Below, piece after piece: positions 46,182-56,890 of a DNA stretch of 64,000 nucleotides. Under the pieces are notes generated by a model. That model had not been told where the DNA came from, searched no databases, and saw nothing but the letters and a program-made list of their open reading frames with translations. Position numbers and translations under genes: made by a program. Each line of letters begins with the position of its first letter. The stretch's first letter is position 1. The stretch covers positions 59,321,016 to 59,385,015 of the forward strand of contig OX465597.1 of NCBI GenBank assembly GCA_950022295.1, in the 5' to 3' direction. Source of the stretch: Bromus sterilis. Its lineage: Eukaryota; Streptophyta; Magnoliopsida; Poales; Poaceae.

Positions 46182-46849
46182 GTCGAGCTTCACCTTTTGT
46201 TATGTCATTGACATCATGAGCCTGCCGCTTCGACTCCTACTTTGTCTATGATGATGCTCTTGTACTAGAGTATATTACCCCTCATGGGCACACATGTAGA
46301 AGTCATAGTTCCTTGGGTGATTTCCTCTTGTAACAGGAGCTGCCTTCTATCCAAATGTAGTTGAGTCCTTTTTGTACTGAAGATGATATCTATGATGTAA
46401 ACTGTGCTTTATCCTTTCTAATGGAATTTATATTTGAGCCTTTTATGCCACCGAAAACTGTGTCTTGATCATCAGGAGCTGTCTTCGAATATTTTTGTAG
46501 CTGAGAGTTATGCTCGAGTCTTTTTCTGCTGGGGACTGTCTTCGGGTCCATCCTATGCTTGGTACTGGAGGTTCTATCGGGTGCGCGACAGCGCTCCCGA
46601 TGGGAGTAGCCCCCGAGGCTACGCTTGAGTCGAAGGGTCAGGCGTAGGCTAAAATTTGTTTCCTTTGTTGTCTTTTTATCGGGTGCGCGGCAGTGCTCCC
46701 GATGGGAGTAGCCCCCGAGTCTTTAGGTGATCGTTGGCGATCAGGTGAAGACTAAATGAGTTTGTGCTTCCTCCAAAGTTTCTTCAAAAGTGCTTGGATT
46801 CCATTGGAGTGTTGATGGTCGTCTCTCGGGTGGGGTTTATGCTCGAGAC
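46182..46849 (-). other. 3' flank of the antisense ORF within Tat element 1
   Basis: Non-coding. Contains two copies of a CTCCCGATGGGAGTAGCCCC phrase (near 46593 and 46698), a start of the repetitive 3' region. Confidence 0.55.
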
Positions 46850-47290
46850 CCCAAGTGCTTCATGAAGAAGACCGCGTAGGCGATAGCGTTGCTTGGGGGG
46901 ATTTATTCTTAAGCCCCCCGAGTGCTTTGATTAAGATCGCGTAGGCGATAGAGTTGCTCGGGGGGGGGGGGATTTCCTCTTAAGCCCCCGAGTGCTTGGA
47001 TTAAGATCGCGTAGGCGATAGAGTTGCTCGGGGGGGGGAGTTTTGCTCTTAAGCCCCCGAGTGCTTCGATTAAGATCGCGTAGGCGATAGCAGTTGCTCG
47101 GAGGGGAGTTTTGATCTTAAACCCCTGAGTGCTTCGATTAAGATCGCGTAAGAGATAGCAATTGCTCGGGGGGGGGGAGTTTTGCTCTTAAGCCCCCGAG
47201 TGCTTCGATTAAGATCGCGTAGGCGATAGCAGTTGCTCGGGGGGGGGGGGAGTTTTCCTCTTCAACCCCCGAGTGCTTTGAGATGGCAGT
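46850..47290 (-). repeat. Tandem array of about 69 bp in the 3' region of Tat element 1
   Basis: AAGATCGCGTAGGCGATAG recurs at spacings of 66-71 bp (46873, 46939, 47009, 47078, 47146, 47217), joined by TTGCTCGGGGGGGG runs of variable length and CTTAAGCCCCCGAGTGCTT. About six and a half copies. Variable tandem arrays in this position are typical of the Tat lineage. Confidence 0.92.
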
Positions 47291-47362
47291 ATTTGGGCAA
47301 CACTTATTTTATTGCGGTCAAGCGATTTACATGAATTGCCAGTCATGTACGACCAATAGGGG

Positions 47363-48250
47363 CTATGGATAGAACAGTCGCAAGTTTGCTACGTTCCATG
47401 GATTGCCCACGTCCTCGTCTGTCTTTGGGTTCTTCAGCCTGTAGGCGCCGCCTCCGATGACTTCTGAGATGATGAATGGTCCTTCCCATTGGGGGGCAAG
47501 TTTGTGGACCTTCTCTTGTATTAGTCGTAGGACTAGGTCACCTTTGTTGAAGGTTCTAGTGCGCAGTCGACTGCTTTGGTGGGTACGTAGTTTGTCTTGG
47601 TACCCTTCTGATTTTGTCAAGGCTGTGTCTCTTGCTTCGTCATCCGTATCTTTGTCGTCTTGTAATGCTTTTTCTGCTTCTTCTTCCTCGTATCCTGTGA
47701 CCCGAGGTGCTCCGAACTTGAGGTCATGTGGTAAGACTGCCTCTGCCTCGTACACCATGAAGAAGGGTGTGTATTGGGCCGCAGTGTTTGGTGTGGTTCG
47801 TAGGCTCCACAGGACCGCGGGGAGTTCTTCTACCCAGTTGCCGGCAGCTTGCTCGAGTGGTGCGAGGAGCCGTTTCTTGATTCCTTCACAGACAAGGTCG
47901 TTTTCTTTTTCCACCTGGCCATTGGACTATGGGTGCGCGACTGATGCATAATTGATTTTGACGCCCAGTTCTTCGCAGAAGTTCTGAAATTCTACGGCCG
48001 TGAAGTTCGTGCCGTTGTCCGTGATGATGTTGTGCGGCACTCCGAATCTGAAGATGATCGACTTGATGAAGTTGACAGCCGTGAGAGCTGTAGAGCTGGT
48101 GATGAGCACTGCTTCGATCCACTTGGTGAACTTGTCGAATGCGACGAGCAGGTGTGTCCTTCCGCCCTTTGATGATTTCTTTAGTGGGCCCACCATGTCG
48201 AGTCCCCAGGTGGCGAACGGCCAGGATAGTGGTATGGTCTTGAGCTATGA
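47363..48250 (-). pseudogene. Integrase (core and C-terminus) of Tat element 1
   Basis: Minus-strand frame with MVGPLKKSSKGGRTHLLVAF, the second Asp in IITDNGTNF, and, after TAG at 47927-47929 (Gln position before SNGQVEKEN), the Glu and the C-terminal part (LHKLAPQWEGPFI-like motif, NPWNVANLRLFYP end). The join to the zinc-binding part near 48245 needs a frameshift. Not functional as it stands. Confidence 0.9.
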
Positions 48251-50735
48251 TGCGGGAGCGTGTGGCATGTTCGCGAATTTTTTGACAGGGGACGCAACGT
48301 CGCACGATTTCCTCTGCGTTTTTCATGGTTGTGGGCCAGGAGAACCCAGCTCGGAATGCTTTGGACACGAGCACTCGACTGCTCGCGTGGTGTCCGCAGG
48401 TGCCTTCGTGGATTTCGAGCAAGAGGGCTTTGCCGTCCTCTTCGTCAATGCACCTTTGGAGTATCTGGGTGATGTTGCGCTTATATAGTTGTCTGTTGAT
48501 CACCGTGAATGCCTTGGATCGTCGGCTGATGCATCGTGCTTCCGCCACGTCTTGTGGTAGCGTGCCTTCAATTAGGAATCGGAGGAACGATTTCGTCAAA
48601 ACAGGTCCTTCAAACTCTGTCGGGGCTATGCTGTCGGATGTGCTGGTGCTTGTGCCTTCTGATAGGGTTGCTGCTGCAACCTGCGCTATTTCTGTTGCAT
48701 CTTCGCCGTCCACAACTGCTTCAGGTGTTGCTGCGCGCACCTTGATGGACCTTCGGTTGATGCTTTCGAGAAAAACGCCGGGTGGTACAGGCGCCCTGGT
48801 TGAACCGATGTTCGCGAGCTCGTCGGCTTCTGTGTTGTTGTCCCTGGTGATGTAGTTGAGCTCGCAACCGTCGAAATTTCCTTCGGGCTCGTTGTAGAGC
48901 TTTTGGTAGGCCGCCATGTTGTCAGCTATTGCGTTGCAGTTTCTCATCGTCTGCTAGACGACGAGGTTGGAGTCCCCGTAAATTATGAGGCGAGTGGATC
49001 CACATGTTTTGGCCATGCGCATGCCATGGAGGAGTGCCTCGTATTCTGCTTCGTTGTTGGAGGCTTGACTGAAGTTGATCTGGAGGACATATTTCAGCTT
49101 TGTTCCTTTGGGAGAGATGAGTACAACTCCTTCCCCAGCTCCTTGTTGTCTCTTGGACCCGTCGAAGAACATTGACCATGAGCTTGATAGGTCTGGGGGG
49201 GCTGGTGTTTGAACCTCCGTCCACTCAACCAGGAAATCTGGGAGTACTTGGGCTTTGATGGCTGTTGGGTGCTTGTACTGCAGGTCTCGTGGGCTGAGCT
49301 CGATGTTCCACTCGGCGACTCGCCCGGTTGCTCCAGGTTTGTTGAGTATGTCAGCGAGTGGTGCACTGCTCACGATTGTGATAGGGTGCTCGTCGAAGTA
49401 TTGGGACACCTTTCTGGAGGTCATGACGATAGCTAGTAGTAGCTTCTGATAGTGCGGGTACCGCTGCTGGGATTTGGTCAGGAGCATGCTGAGGTAGTAG
49501 ATTGGTCTCTGAATGCTCTGGACCTTGCCTTCTTCTGCGCGTTCAACAACGAGCGTTGTGCTTACTACGCTGCTGCGTGCTGCCACGTAGAGGTATAGCT
49601 TCTCTCGTTCCTTGGGTACCGCCAGGATTGGTGGGGTCGAGAGTGTATTTTTCAGGTCCGCGAATGCTTGGCGGGCTTCCTCCGTCCACTCGAATTTCTC
49701 TCCTTTCCTGAGCAGTTGATAGAAAGGCACCGTGCGTTCTCCGAGCCTGCTGATGAAGCGGCTGAGAGCTGTGAGTTTTCCAGTGAGCTGCTGCACTCCT
49801 TTGACGTCGGTTGGTTCTTGCATGCGGGTGATGGCTTGGACTTTCTCGGGATTTGCCTCGATTCCGCGGGCAGAGACCATATAGCCAAGCAGCTTTCCCG
49901 CCGGTACGCCGAATGCGCACTTCTTTGGGTTGAGTTTGATTCTATATTTGTTGAGCGCCGCGAAGGTTTCGCGCAGGTCGTCGAGTAGTGTGGCTGCTTT
50001 GTAGGTCTTGATGACGATGTCGTCCACATAGACTTGTACGTTTCTTCCTATTTGCTCCTTTAGGCAGGCCTGCATCATTCGTTGGTAAGTGGCGCCTGCG
50101 TTTTTCAGCCCGAAGGGCATGGTCCTGTAGCAAAATACTCCATAGGGGGTGATGAACGATGTGTGATCTTCGTCTTCTTCCTTCATCCTGATCTGGTTGT
50201 ATCCTGAGTAAGCGTCAAGAAAGGAGAGTAGATCGCACCCTGCTGTCGAGTCGATTATCTGATCGATTCTAGGCAGGGGGAAGTGATCCTTCGGGCAATG
50301 TTTGTTGACTGGTCCGTAGTCGACACACATGCGCATCACGGTCGTGTCTTTCTTTAGCACCAGCACTGGGTTGGCTATCCAGGTGGCTTTCTTCGTTTCT
50401 CGGATGAACTGAGCGTCGAGTAACCGGTTGACTTCCTCTCCGATTGCTCTATGCTTGGGCTCCGAGAATCGTCTCAGTGCTTGCTTCACTGTCCTCGTGT
50501 TTGGCTTGATGCGTAGGGCGTGTTCTGCGAATTTGCGTGGTATCCCAGGCATGTCGGCTGGGCACCAGGCGAATATTTCCCACTCGTCTTGAAGGAAGGC
50601 GACGAGAGCCGCTGCCTGCTCCTCTAGTAGGTGGGCGTACACGCGGACTGTTTTGTCCGGGTCCGTCGGGTGTACTTGGTGAGTGACTGTGTCACTGTCG
50701 ATGCTGAAGTCGCGTCCGTACTCCCTGGATTCGCT
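48200..50735 (-). pseudogene. RT, RNase H, second RNase H and integrase N-terminus of Tat element 1
   Basis: RT: RETKKATWIANPVLVLKKDT, CVDYGPVNKHCPKDHFPLPR, FLDAYSGYNQIRMKEED, then YVDDIVIKT. First RNase H: LYLYVAARSSVVSTTLVVER. A second, archaeal-type RNase H follows (MFFDGSKRQQGAGEGVVL, NNEAEYEALLHG, IYGDSNLVV), typical of Tat. TAG at 48954-48956 replaces Gln in VVQQ. The continuation (ELNYITRDNNTEADELANIG) leads to the HHCC finger (HEGTCGHHASSR, RRCVPCQKIREH). Further stops lie near 50643 and 50736. Confidence 0.92.
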
Positions 50736-51749
50736 TTAGTTTACCAATGGGAAGGTGCTCTTGTCCGTCACCATGGCTATTTCTTTGAGTTCTTGTTTGG
50801 CTCCGAATGTGTCGGAGATCCTGTGGAAGTCACGATCACATTGATCTGATTTGATAAAGCTTACGTTGATCGTGAGGACTCCTGATGATCCTGGCATCTT
50901 AAGCTTGAGGTTGGCGTAGTGTGGGACCGCCATGAATTGCGCGAATGTTGGCCGTCCCAGTATCGCGTGATACTACGATTGACAGTCGAGTACCTCGAAC
51001 TCGAGGACGCGCTTTGCGAAGTTACGACGGTTGCCAAAGACGACTTCGAGTTCGATGACTCCGAGAGATGTGGCTGCTTCTCCTGGGACTACCCCGTGCA
51101 ACTCGGTGCTTGATTTTCTCCATACTGATCGTGGGATCAGCATCTTTTGCAGGGTGCTGGCGAAGATGATGTTCATGCTGCTGCCTCTGTCCATGAAGAT
51201 CCGGTCCATGTCGTATCCTCCGATTTGTGCATCTAGCACTAGGGGTGCATGCCCTGGTCTTGGGACTGTGGGTGGATGGTCGTCCTGTGAGAACGTGATG
51301 TTGGTCTCCGTTCCTTGTAGCAGGTATACTTTGACTATGTTTATGCTCTCAGCTGCTCTGGCCTGCAGGGTTTGGGCGTCGCGTTGTGCTTGCGGTACCC
51401 TTCCTTCTTGGATCATGAGCACATGTTCTTGCGACGGGTCGTGACGTCCTTCCGGGCTTGAGGTCGGCGCTTTCTCGGGTCGTTGGTTGCGTCTGTCTTC
51501 TTTCTGCTTCTCCTTCTTGAGGTCGTCGGCTAGCTTGTTGAACAGGCGGCAGTCTCTCATAGTGTGACCTGACCTGACGCGTCCCCATTCATCCTCGAAG
51601 CTGTGGATCGTGCAGGGTCCTGCTAGCTGCTCTCTGGCCGTAAGTTTGCTAGATCCTGCGTGCCTCTTCCTTCTTGAGATTCTGAAGATCTGCTCGTGAT
51701 CCTCCGGGTGTTCATGGAAGCGAGGATCGGTTTCGATTCCTCGGCTCAT
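50736..51749 (-). pseudogene. Gag zinc-knuckle end and protease of Tat element 1
   Basis: The minus strand contains a gag C-terminal knuckle-like motif (CTIHSFEDEWG..GHTMRDC) and a retropepsin-type domain (VLDAQIGGYDMDRIFMDRGS). The active-site Asp is followed by Arg where the second copy at 58.6 kb has Gly (MDGGSN). TAG at 50973-50975 interrupts the frame where the other copy has Gln (WQSQYHAIL). Confidence 0.88.
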
Positions 51750-51777
51750 GTCTTGATTCTTGATGAGGTTGGCAAAT

Positions 51778-52395
51778 TCATCCGGCCTTCGATCTGGGTC
51801 GTAGTAATCGCCAACATGTGTCTCGGAGTCGCTGTCTTGGTTGGCGGTGGATGCTCGTGACGGCGTGTCGTCGGGTGGTCGTCGGTTGCGCGACTGCGTT
51901 ATGTGGCTCGTTCATTGGGGTCCCGCTGTAGTTACCCCATGCGCGCCTTTTGGGTCGTCGACTCCTTCTGTCTTGGCGGTGGTTCTGCTGATCGCTAGAT
52001 TCGATCTCGTAGTCATTGTCTTGATGTGCGGCGGGTGCCCGGGCGGTGGTGGGAGTTCGGAAGATTTGCGAGTCCTCCGCTGCGCGTCGCAGTTCGTCGA
52101 GTGGGATTCCTTCGTAAAGGCCCCTCGCCGTTCTTCTGGGTCGTCGACTCCTTCGGCGATGGCGCTGTACTTGGCCGTTACCGTAGTATCGGTCCCGGCA
52201 TGACTGCAGCTCGAGTGGTCTTGATGAGGTGGCGAAGATGTCCGTCGTGATCTTGAATCCTTTGAGTGGGCTAGGTCTGGTTCTTGCCCTTGAGTTGTGG
52301 CTTGCTGAAGACGGGACCGCCGAGATCGTAATCCCAACCTGCGTAGTTCCCACAGACGGCGCCAATTGACGGGGATCAACCCCGGCAAATCCCAT
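51778..52395 (-). pseudogene. Gag N-terminal region of Tat element 1
   Basis: The frame starts with ATG at 52393-52395, inside the 5' LTR, in an ACCATGG context. It reads MGFAGVDPRQLAPSVGTTQV straight through the primer site into Arg/Ser-rich sequence with an internal duplication (two SRRPRR/SRRPKR segments about 185 bp apart). It frameshifts near 51840 and continues as YYDPDRRPDEFANLIKNQD. No capsid core lies between this and the knuckle. Confidence 0.75.
52347..52364 (-). other. Primer-binding site of Tat element 1
   Basis: Minus strand TGGCGCCGTCTGTGGGAA, two bases inside the LTR end at 52367. The same site is at 57553-57571 in the second Tat copy. Confidence 0.93.
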
Positions 52396-52804
52396 GGTCA
52401 AGGACCCTGGGTTAGTCATGAGAGGCGCAGGTTGGACGATAGCTCGTCGGCAAACAGGGAGGCTCGCTCATGCTCGATATTATTGATTGGGGAGATGCGA
52501 TTACAATGGAGGCCAAGGCTGGAGCGCTCAAAGCTAGGGTTACAGGTGAGATTAGATCCCTTTGGTGTCGCCCCTCCTAGCCCTTATATACCGGGCTAGG
52601 TCTCGGGGAGTTCATCTACATGTACAGGTAAACTTTCCTAACCCTAGCTTGCTCCGTACGGCAGGTCTTCGCACCTTCCTTGTGAGTCGAGGACTTCTAC
52701 GTCGGTGCCATATAGTGGGCCGAGGCCGTATCTTCACGGGCCTTTTGCCTTCATGGACACCAGGTAGGCTCATCCGTAGGAGTCATGGGGTCACCCCCTC
52801 GTCA
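52367..52804 (-). repeat. 5' LTR of Tat element 1
   Basis: 438 bp with TGACG...CGTCA ends, followed by CCTGT. A minus-strand TATATAAGGG box is at about 52581-52590. Confidence 0.95.
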
Positions 52805-53385
52805 CCTGTTTTCTTAAAACTCTTTCTGGAACTTTTTCAGTGCCCCGAAACGGTTTCGGTTTTCTCTCCGATCATATCCTGATCACTCTGAAACCTTTTC
52901 GATGATATATGCTCATACCCCTAATACTCAACAAAACAATTATCCTTAAGTGTGTGACACCATAGGTTCGATAGAATTCGGACATGAACCGAAAACTGAC
53001 TTTTTTAGAACAATAACCAATGGCAGAGCGATGGACACCCATAATGGTTCCTGTACGGATAAATATTTGAGTGAACCGTTAGTCGACATGCCAATCCCTT
53101 TGCTTCACGATACATTACAATAGACGAGGTGAGATTATTTTAGATATCCTTGTGATCAACTATTATCAATTTTGTTCTTTTTCGTTTTCGTATTCCCGCA
53201 TCCCTTTGATTTATTCACAAAGTATCCTGTCGGATGGTAATGTATACGTAATACCAAGTGGGTCCAAATAATATGTCTTCATCATCCGAAAAAATTCCCA
53301 ACTTGAACTGTCTAAGATAATCATGATTAGGAAAATATAACCATCTGAAACATACGAGCTAGTCCTAGACAAGACTAGTACTGAT
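52805..53385 (-). repeat. BARE/Angela-like copia LTR fragment, part 2
   Basis: Continues 43090-43731 after the Tat insertion. Its order of phrases (GTGTGTGACACCATAGGTTC, CAATAACCAATGG, ACACCCATAATGG, CACGATACATTAC, CAAGTGGGTCC) parallels the minus-oriented solo LTR at 59903-61592. It stops abruptly near 53385 without the TTTCCAACA end, so it is truncated. Confidence 0.7.
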
Positions 53386-53905
53386 GCTCAAATGAAAGGT
53401 TCTCCTCTTTAAGCACCTTACATCGTACAATGCTCAGGTGAACGGTTCTCCTCTTTAAGCACTGATGATTTTGTACAGAATAGATGCTTAATTAGGCATC
53501 TCTTCCATACACATAACCATTGATGCTTAAAAACTTGATTTATTTTACAAAGCATTTTTCTTTATACAAGGCCTAAGGAGCCCCGTCGCATGTTCATCGG
53601 AAACCATTAGGTTTCCTCCGATAAAGGCCTCTAGAGGAGGCTAATAGAGAGATAAGATGAGGAGAGAGAGACGGCTGCAATCTAAGGGCATCTCCAACTC
53701 GATCCTTAAACCTCTCGCAACCGTTTGGATCGGACATTCCAGATCTATTTTGCTATCCAACACAGTTCTATACCCGTTCAGGACCAGTGCACAATTCCTT
53801 TTTCTCGTAAATCTGATTCAAATCGGAGGAGGGGGCTTTGCAGACGTTCAGACTGCTCCCACGTTCTTGCATGACACCTAGGACCCACTCAAATCCAATG
53901 TTGGG
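53386..53905. other. Spacer with a 46-bp duplication and a MITE-like half
   Basis: GGTTCTCCTCTTTAAGCAC occurs at 53398 and 53444. A GGGCATCTCCAACTCGATCC start near 53687 resembles one end of a grass MITE, but no partner end is visible. No gene. Confidence 0.4.
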
Positions 53906-54105
53906 GATCGCTTATCGAGAGCTTATCGGTCGACCCAAGATAAGGGGTAAATCAGACGATAAATCAGTAGATCGGGCCATTAATCGGCATATCAGGCCGT
54001 TTATCAGCCTTTTTATCTTATCAGTGAGACACCGAGAAGGGATAAATTGGACGATATATCGGAATATCGGAAGATATTTGAAACAGTAGTCAAATCCCTC
54101 CATGG
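53906..54105. repeat. Short segment of iterated TATCGG/GATAAATC words
   Basis: About 190 bp contain many variants of TTATCGG, GATAAATC, ATATCGG and TTATCAG in both orientations, without a fixed period. Nature unknown. Confidence 0.5.
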
Positions 54106-54500
54106 ATAAAACCCTCTCCGCGCGTGAAGCAGTGGCCGCACATCAATGTCGGTCATCCCTGTCCAACAGTTCACTCAAGATGGCATTGATGCGAGCCTAA
54201 AACAATGCGCCCGCTCAATGGAGGTGATGCGGCTTACTGCTCGAGAGCTCCGATCTCCGCGGATGTTTATTGTTGGAGACACGCGTCAGGACGCTTATCT
54301 GTCGAATTCAATCATATGTCTATTAGTTCTCTTGCCGACATTGAACAGGTGCGACGTCCGAGAAGCCAACTTCAGCGTCCCGCATTCAATTGACATTCAA
54401 CCAGTTGCCTCGCCGTCGCTCGCTATTTAAATATGGTCGTGTAGTGCACTATTCGCACTACACCACGCCTCACAATCCTTCTTCGTGCTATATATCAATC
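54106..54500 (+). other. Possible promoter-like flank of a decayed ORF
   Basis: A TATTTAAATATGG box at 54424-54436 precedes the ATG at 54501. Upstream sequence shows nothing recognisable. Confidence 0.3.
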
Positions 54501-54880
54501 ATGATGGTGAGCTTTAAAGACTTGTGGGAGAGCCTATCGACGGAGCAAAAGCATGAGCCGGCCTACGTGGCCGGCATCTGGCAGGTCCGCCGTCCGTGAC
54601 ATATAGAGTACGGCTTGCTGTTGAGTTCTCCGAAGTTGAGCAAGGATGAGATGTCGATGGAGGAGGCATCCGATACCAAGCTAGATTCCCGGCCCACGCT
54701 GGCCCTTGTCGGCATCACCATGGAGTAGGTGTGGACGTACTTCGACGCAGTCATGGCGGAGGAGTCGACGCCGACACGGATTTCGACTTTCCGTCAAGCG
54801 CGGGAGGACCAACGGTACAACACAAACCTCATCGACCAACACCGCCTGTCAGAGTGAAATTTACGGCGACATGCCGAGTG
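54501..54880 (+). pseudogene. Decayed ORF, unrecognised acidic/basic protein
   Basis: ATG at 54501 reads MMVSFKDLWESLSTEQKHEP and stops at TGA 54597-54599. Later segments in other frames read LSKDEMSMEEASDTKLDSRP, a stop, then AVMAEESTPTRISTFRQARE and a stop near 54857. The text looks protein-derived but is broken by at least two stops and a frame change. I do not recognise the family. Confidence 0.4.
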
Positions 54881-55559
54881 CGGAGGCCTTGGCGTCCATG
54901 GCGGCGGTGACCTCGAACTTCATCGAGCGCTCTACAAGGTCGCGCCTACTCCAACGCGAACCTGACGGAGACGAACACGGAGGCAACACAGGAGATTGCA
55001 GACGATAACGTAGCTGGTATACAATGTGTACTTGCTATGTGTCTAGTCAGTGTGTTTGAGTGTTAATTTTGGGAGCTTCACTACCAGCGGCCCAGATAAG
55101 CACGGAAGCAGCTTCAATTCATGAAGCTCACGTGCACCGCTTCTATTTTTTAACAAGGTAAAAATCTATTTTTTTTAAATATCATCTGGTTCGCATTAAA
55201 TGTGTTTCATTTATTTAAATTATATATAAATTTAAGAGGGCGGCGACTAGAGTGGGTATTGGAAGCTCCTTTCTATGCAGATCAACCACATTAACATTTG
55301 TTACATGTCCCGAGCTCGGAGTTTCCTATCTGAATCTAGACCAGCCTATTTCTCCATCATATCTGAATCCAGATTTGACAGAATCACAAGTGCTAGTGAA
55401 CACTCCATACAAAAGAAAAACAGGCAAACAAGCTGTAACCATTTGCATGCGAAAATTCAGACCATCTTTTACAAACACAAGTTGATACAGAGCAATGCAT
55501 GTCATCAATACCCTCTTCAGTCATCAACTTCATGAAATGTTGATTACAAGTTTACAACA
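54881..55559. other. Unannotated intergenic DNA
   Basis: AT-rich. Short ORFs without motifs. Confidence 0.4.
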
Positions 55560-55813
55560 ACCAAATCCATACATATGGCCAGATTAATAGAGCCCTCCGG
55601 AGTTTCTGGGTGCACTGCAAGAACTTGTTTACAACAAACAATATAATTCTCGCTGAAATTTGATAAAATTTCCCTGTCCCAAATAAACATGCCTAAAGTA
55701 GTGGCGACCCTAATTCATATCAGTAGCCAACAACAGGCCTAAAGTGGTAATGTCATAGCACAGTAGTGAGTACGCACATATGGATCTGAGTGACAAAAGC
55801 AGCGAGTGTCACT
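55560..55813 (-). other. Probable 3' UTR of the proline-rich gene
   Basis: AT-rich stretch downstream (minus strand) of the stop at 55814-55816. Extent is a guess; no clear poly(A) signal is fixed. Confidence 0.35.
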
Positions 55814-56188
55814 CTAGCACCACCGTAGAAGAAGTGAAGCGGCAACGACGGCGCAGAGCAGCCGGGGAAGGAGCTGCCCACCGGCTTGCACGCGGGACCC
55901 GGATAGGAACCCGTAGTGGTGCCCGGCCGGCGGGGCGCGGTGGTAGATCCCAGGCGGCGGCGGCACCTTCCCGCAGTTACAAGCCGCGGGTGGCGGCGGC
56001 GTCTGCTGGCAGTTGCACGGCGGCGGCGTCGGCGGAGGCGGGGCGGTGAGAGGAGTCGGCGACGGCGGCGGAGGAGAGTAGTAGTAGAACTGCTTCACGA
56101 GTGGAGGAGGCGGTTGCCCGGCGGCCGGCCGCGGCAACGGCGAGGCCAGGAGGAGCAGGAGGAGGAGGAGCTGGTGCCTGGGTGCCAT
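55814..56188 (-). CDS. Small secreted proline-rich (extensin-like) protein with CNC motifs
   Basis: A 124-residue protein on the minus strand. I start it at the ATG at 56186-56188; the longer frame to 56248 begins with TTG and is not needed. A strong signal peptide (MAPRHQLLLLLLLLASPLP to about residue 24) precedes a Pro-rich body: QPPPPLVKQFYYYSPPPPSP, then TPPPCNCQQTPPPPAACNCG and VPPPPG. SPPPP and YYY recall extensins, whose prolines are hydroxylated and glycosylated in the wall. The two CNC groups could form disulphides. The C-terminus is hydrophobic (LLPRLLCAVVAASLLLRWC), which might be a GPI-anchor signal. It is single-exon and intact. It is likely a cell-wall or surface protein; the exact family is not known to me. 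Confidence 0.7.
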   Translation of the reverse strand: MAPRHQLLLLLLLLASPLPRPAAGQPPPPLVKQFYYYSPPPPSPTPLTAPPPPTPPPCNCQQTPPPPAACNCGKVPPPPGIYHRAPPAGHHYGFLSGSRVQAGGQLLPRLLCAVVAASLLLRWC

Positions 56189-56890
56189 GGGAGGTGAGGG
56201 CGGGCGAGATGCGTAAGCAAAGGCAGATGGCGGAACAGTTTCACTCAAACTTAAGCTTCGAGCCCGTGTGGTGTACAGCCGTGCTCCCTACTGCTACGCC
56301 GACGCCGGTGAGAGGCCTACGAAAATGGGAAAAAAATTCTGAGATGTGGCATAGAAAATCGTGTCGCAGAGTTAGCACGCTAGATGTGCCATTGAAAAGC
56401 GCACTAGCAGCAGGGGCGGTGCCGCACTGGGCAATGGCCTGCCGATTATTTTATCAATAAAAAATCCTGGGCTATGGCTTTTAGAGCCGCCAACTCAGTC
56501 CAGTTTCCTTTTTTCCTTCGAAGCTCTCGATTAGTTTGGCCCGACCAGCCTTTTTTTCAAGCTCTGCTGCTGCTTAGCAGCGATTACGAGAACTAGATGA
56601 CGAAGGCGCGTCGACATGTTGCGCCACGTTAAAAAGCTCATGTAAATGCTTGTTGTTGTCACAATTGGCTAATGTAGCTCAGCAATAATAAAACATATAA
56701 TAAAACAATTGGTAAAAAACAGAAAAGTATCTCACCTTCAAGCAAAGAGAATGGACAATATGGTTATTATTGTATCACTGCTCTTTAGCAATTAATTTAT
56801 TAGTACATTGATACATTTCATTAGTATTCTTTAGACATTTGATATATGGAACAACCTACTGGTTCCAACCCATAAATACGAACACATATG
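56189..56890. other. Upstream region of the proline-rich gene and spacer
   Basis: No convincing TATA box for the minus-strand gene is seen within 300 bp. Towards 56700 the sequence becomes AT-rich. No other gene is supported. Confidence 0.35.

Larger units (their letters stand above)
43732..52804 (-). mobile_element. Complete Tat-type Ty3/gypsy retrotransposon with an antisense accessory gene
   Basis: 438-bp LTRs (43732-44169 and 52367-52804) open TGACGGGGATC or close CCCCTCGTCA and are flanked by CCTGT on both sides. The primer site TGGCGCCGTCTGTGGGAA lies at 52347-52364 (minus). Pol order is protease, RT, RNase H, a second RNase H, then integrase, all minus. The dual RNase H and a long 3' region with tandem repeats and an antisense ORF are hallmarks of the Tat/Retand lineage. 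The two LTRs differ at roughly ten positions. Confidence 0.95.

Noticed and set aside
48000..48855. Plus-strand ORFs opposite the Tat integrase and RNase H
   Set aside because: Antisense shadows of pol without TATA box or domain, unlike the 45433-46068 ORF.
55780..56197. Plus-strand ORFs opposite the proline-rich gene
   Set aside because: Arg/Gly/Ala text complementary to Pro codons; no start context or motif.
56189..56248. N-terminal extension of the proline-rich protein
   Set aside because: The longer frame begins with TTG, while an ATG followed directly by a signal peptide lies at 56186-56188.
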